IMG/VR virus record: IMGVR_UViG_3300035698_007011
Location: 1 to 21,022 of that record
Strand: one strand, 5' to 3'
Origin: a virus
DNA: 21,022 nt
Within the stretch, counting starts at the first letter, position 1, and the number at the start of each line of letters is the position of its first letter. The position numbers and the translations under genes were made by a program. Below the pieces are notes generated by a model. The model made no database searches, was not told the DNA's origin, and saw nothing but the letters and a program-made list of their open reading frames with translations. Shown in pieces: positions 19,885-21,022 of this stretch.

Positions 19885-19971
19885 TTATAAACTTATTAAT
19901 ATAAAAATTAACCGTAACCATCGTAACTGCGGACATATTATCCAAAATCATATAAATATTAATATCGCCAT
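19885..19971 (-). CDS. possible 28-aa hydrophobic peptide
   Basis: The frame MAILIFIGFWIIC...IFILISL starts at ATG 19971 and ends at TAA 19885, 3 nt before the GT-D start. It needs one TGA-Gly. It would be a single membrane-spanning helix with a central Pro-Gln-Leu-Arg turn and arginines. It fills the only gap in this stretch. AT-rich DNA easily gives hydrophobic short frames, so it could be chance, and the gap could instead be an untranslated leader. Confidence 0.3.
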
Positions 19972-19988
19972 GTTTAGTAACTTATAAT

Positions 19989-20267
19989 TTAAAATATATT
20001 ACCTTTACATTTATTTCATATACTAAGGTCATCATGCTCGTCTATCTTGCCTGATACCCACTGCTGGTATCAAACCATGCTCTCAGTCCTAACGCTTACG
20101 GTACTATCCTCTATATCAGCACTATATAAATCTATATCTCTATGTAGATACTCTAATATACTGTAAAAGGCTGCCTTGTACTGGTATAGCTTCGCTTCGT
20201 TAGCTTTTCTTATCTTCTCTCTTCAGTCTCTTTCTTGCTGTGTTCTCTGTATAATCATACTTGACAT
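19989..20267 (-). CDS. small helical protein, unknown function
   Basis: The protein has 92 aa, from ATG 20267 to TAA 19989. It begins MSSMIIQRTQQERDGREKIR, a strongly charged helix, then KLYQYKAAFYSILEYLHRDI, an amphipathic helix, and ends GKIDEHDDLSIGNKCKGNIF. Three TGA-Gly codons interrupt it in the standard code. The helical content would suit a small packaging or DNA-binding accessory protein, but I recognise no family. It follows the HNH gene by 44 nt. Confidence 0.65.
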
Positions 20268-20311
20268 AATTAAATTAAATGATGTTTCTGTTAATATTCT
20301 TTATGAAGGAA

Positions 20312-20791
20312 TTATTTTATATTCTCTATAAAACGTAATCTACTTAACATTAATGGATGTATACTCTCTCACTCATGCTCCTTACAATGACACTCTAAAC
20401 AAATCTTAATTAAGTTATATGGGTCATTATTGTTGTGGTTCTTATCTATATGGTGTATCTGTAATCATCATCTGGTTCATCAACATTTCTGACATACATT
20501 AACTACTCACCAATTTTCTAAAAATATTTTTATATGTTCTTTATTTTGTTGTTTTCTTTTGTATATCTTTTTTGGTTTAACTTTAATAATTTTTGACTTA
20601 GTATTAGATTTTCTCTTTTTAGGTTTTTTTCTTTTCTTGGGTTTCCTTTTTTTTGTTGTCTCTTTTATCTCATTATCATAAATATCTCTATGTAATGTAT
20701 CACGTGCCATCTTCCTTATAGCTAATAAACCGAAGTCTTTCCGCATAGGCTCTCTTCACTTGAGGTTTCTCATGTTATCTACTATTCACAT
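20312..20791 (-). CDS. HNH endonuclease
   Basis: The protein has 159 aa, from ATG 20791 to TAA 20312 (ATG 20773 or 20746 are other starts). The N-terminal 45 residues are charged. A Lys/Arg-rich linker at about 48-85 (KKRKPKKRKKPKKRK) would bind DNA. The C-terminal part is a zinc-binding HNH: VCQKCGGTRGGLQIHHIDKN, then NNNDPYNLIKICLECHCKEH. It has two CxxC-type pairs, the catalytic HH and the Asn. The standard-code frame stops before the HNH motif, so the enzyme exists only with UGA=Gly. HNH proteins beside terminases help cut DNA at packaging; a free-standing homing endonuclease is the alternative. Upstream lies a TTGACA box. Confidence 0.88.
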
Positions 20792-20819
20792 TGTATATGT
20801 AATTTTATAAAATACTAAA

Positions 20820-20825
20820 TGTCAA
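20820..20825 (-). promoter_or_regulatory. possible -35 box upstream of HNH gene
   Basis: A perfect TTGACA lies 28 nt before the HNH ATG, followed 18 nt later by TACATA, a poor -10. The region is AT-rich, so the match could be chance. If real, the leader would be very short. Confidence 0.3.
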
Positions 20826-20826
20826 G

Positions 20827-20976
20827 TTACTCTCTAAAGGTAGTTAGTACCGGATACTCTTCATCCAGTGTTTTCTTCTCTCAATGATTTTCTAATCCTA
20901 GTTACATTTCTTCAAAAGTATATATAATATTATGGAAGCTTTTAAAAATTATCATATTTTGTAGGGGTGTACTCAT
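20827..20976 (-). pseudogene. short frame interrupted by TAA (possible broken small gene)
   Basis: ATG 20976 opens 24 codons (MSTPLQNMIIFKSFHNIIYT, then FEEM), then TAA at 20902-20904. The same frame continues with protein-like sequence (LGLENHGEKKTLDEEYPVLT, then TFRE) to TAA at 20827. Read as one, it is a 49-residue protein with a single ochre codon. It may be a broken small gene, a sequencing error, or untranslated leader. A hairpin (ACTGGAT / ATCCGGT with one G-U pair) lies within it. Confidence 0.3.
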
Positions 20977-21022
20977 AAATATAAACACCAACACCGAGTG
21001 AAGTCCCCCCCCTATACCCACC
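20942..21022 (-). CDS. possible C-terminal end of an upstream gene (partial)
   Basis: A frame open from the window edge ends at TAA 20942. It gives 26 residues (GGYRGGTSLGVGVYIYEYTP...DNF). The run of eight C at the edge gives GGG codons unlike the TGA/GGT usage elsewhere, so this may be noncoding or an assembly-end artefact. Confidence 0.22.
   Translation of the reverse strand, partial: GGYRGGTSLGVGVYIYEYTPTKYDNF

Noticed and set aside
1-20791. UGA read as tryptophan (code 4, mycoplasma-like)
   Set aside because: It would give DDWSTDDT, RWWDWE and HVWIV, and break the collagen Gly register; conserved Trp positions use TGG.
1-20791. Widespread pseudogenes with nonsense mutations
   Set aside because: Only TGA interrupts the frames, never TAA or TAG in the long genes, and motifs continue across each TGA. 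This is recoding, not decay.
20977-21022. Run of eight C as a cohesive end or pac site
   Set aside because: There is no matching sequence elsewhere in the window and it sits at the edge; it may be an assembly artefact.

Overview
This window is a tightly packed stretch of a double-stranded DNA phage genome (or prophage) that reads UGA as glycine. Every convincing gene lies on the minus strand, so transcription runs from about 20.8 kb down to 1. The DNA is AT-rich. In the standard code the genes break into short pieces. With UGA as Gly (translation table 25) they become long, gap-free frames that end almost always in TAA: 20 of the 22 complete genes, with two TAG. The assignment to Gly rather than Trp is direct. 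In-frame TGA falls on the Gly of the GT2 motif DDGSTDDT, on the Gly positions of a collagen-like Gly-X-Y repeat, in the RWGDGE motif of a GT-D glycosyltransferase, in the GHVGIV motif of a CHAP domain and in the GG pairs of the terminase. TGG still encodes Trp. Table 25 is known from Absconditabacteria (SR1) and Gracilibacteria, so the host is probably one of these CPR lineages. The sequence does not say which.

Layout in transcription order. (1) 21.0-20.3 kb: doubtful small frames at the window edge, then an HNH endonuclease. (2) 20.3-18.8 kb: a 92-aa protein, a possible 28-aa membrane peptide, a GT-D glycosyltransferase and an unknown 153-aa protein. (3) 18.8-18.2 kb: terminase small subunit. 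(4) 18.25-15.2 kb: a methyltransferase-DUF616 fusion and two GT-A glycosyltransferases, placed between the two terminase genes. (5) 15.2-9.2 kb: large terminase, portal, a 108-aa protein, scaffold, decoration-like protein and major capsid protein, followed by a terminator-like hairpin. (6) 9.1-0 kb: a small charged protein, head-tail connector, 708-aa tail protein, putative fibre, 882-aa CHAP-containing tail or ejection protein, 693-aa putative internal protein, a 69-aa protein and a collagen-like fibre that runs off the left edge.

The genes form one packaging, head and tail programme. HNH plus TerS/TerL package DNA through the portal. Scaffold, major capsid and decoration-like proteins build the head. 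The connector and the 708-aa protein close it, and the CHAP protein probably opens the host wall. No long tape measure, tail tube or sheath gene is visible, which suggests a short-tailed (podovirus-like) particle. The four sugar- or methyl-transfer genes could modify the virion or the host surface.

The most interesting signals are: (a) strong unevenness in UGA-Gly use (about 80% of Gly codons in a tail gene, 1 of 34 in the two capsid-shell genes); (b) the glycan-modification cassette between terS and terL; (c) a near-identical AT-rich leader before the decoration-like and major capsid genes; (d) no recognisable Shine-Dalgarno sequence at the starts examined. No tRNA, CRISPR array, integrase, lysogeny gene or insertion sequence was found.
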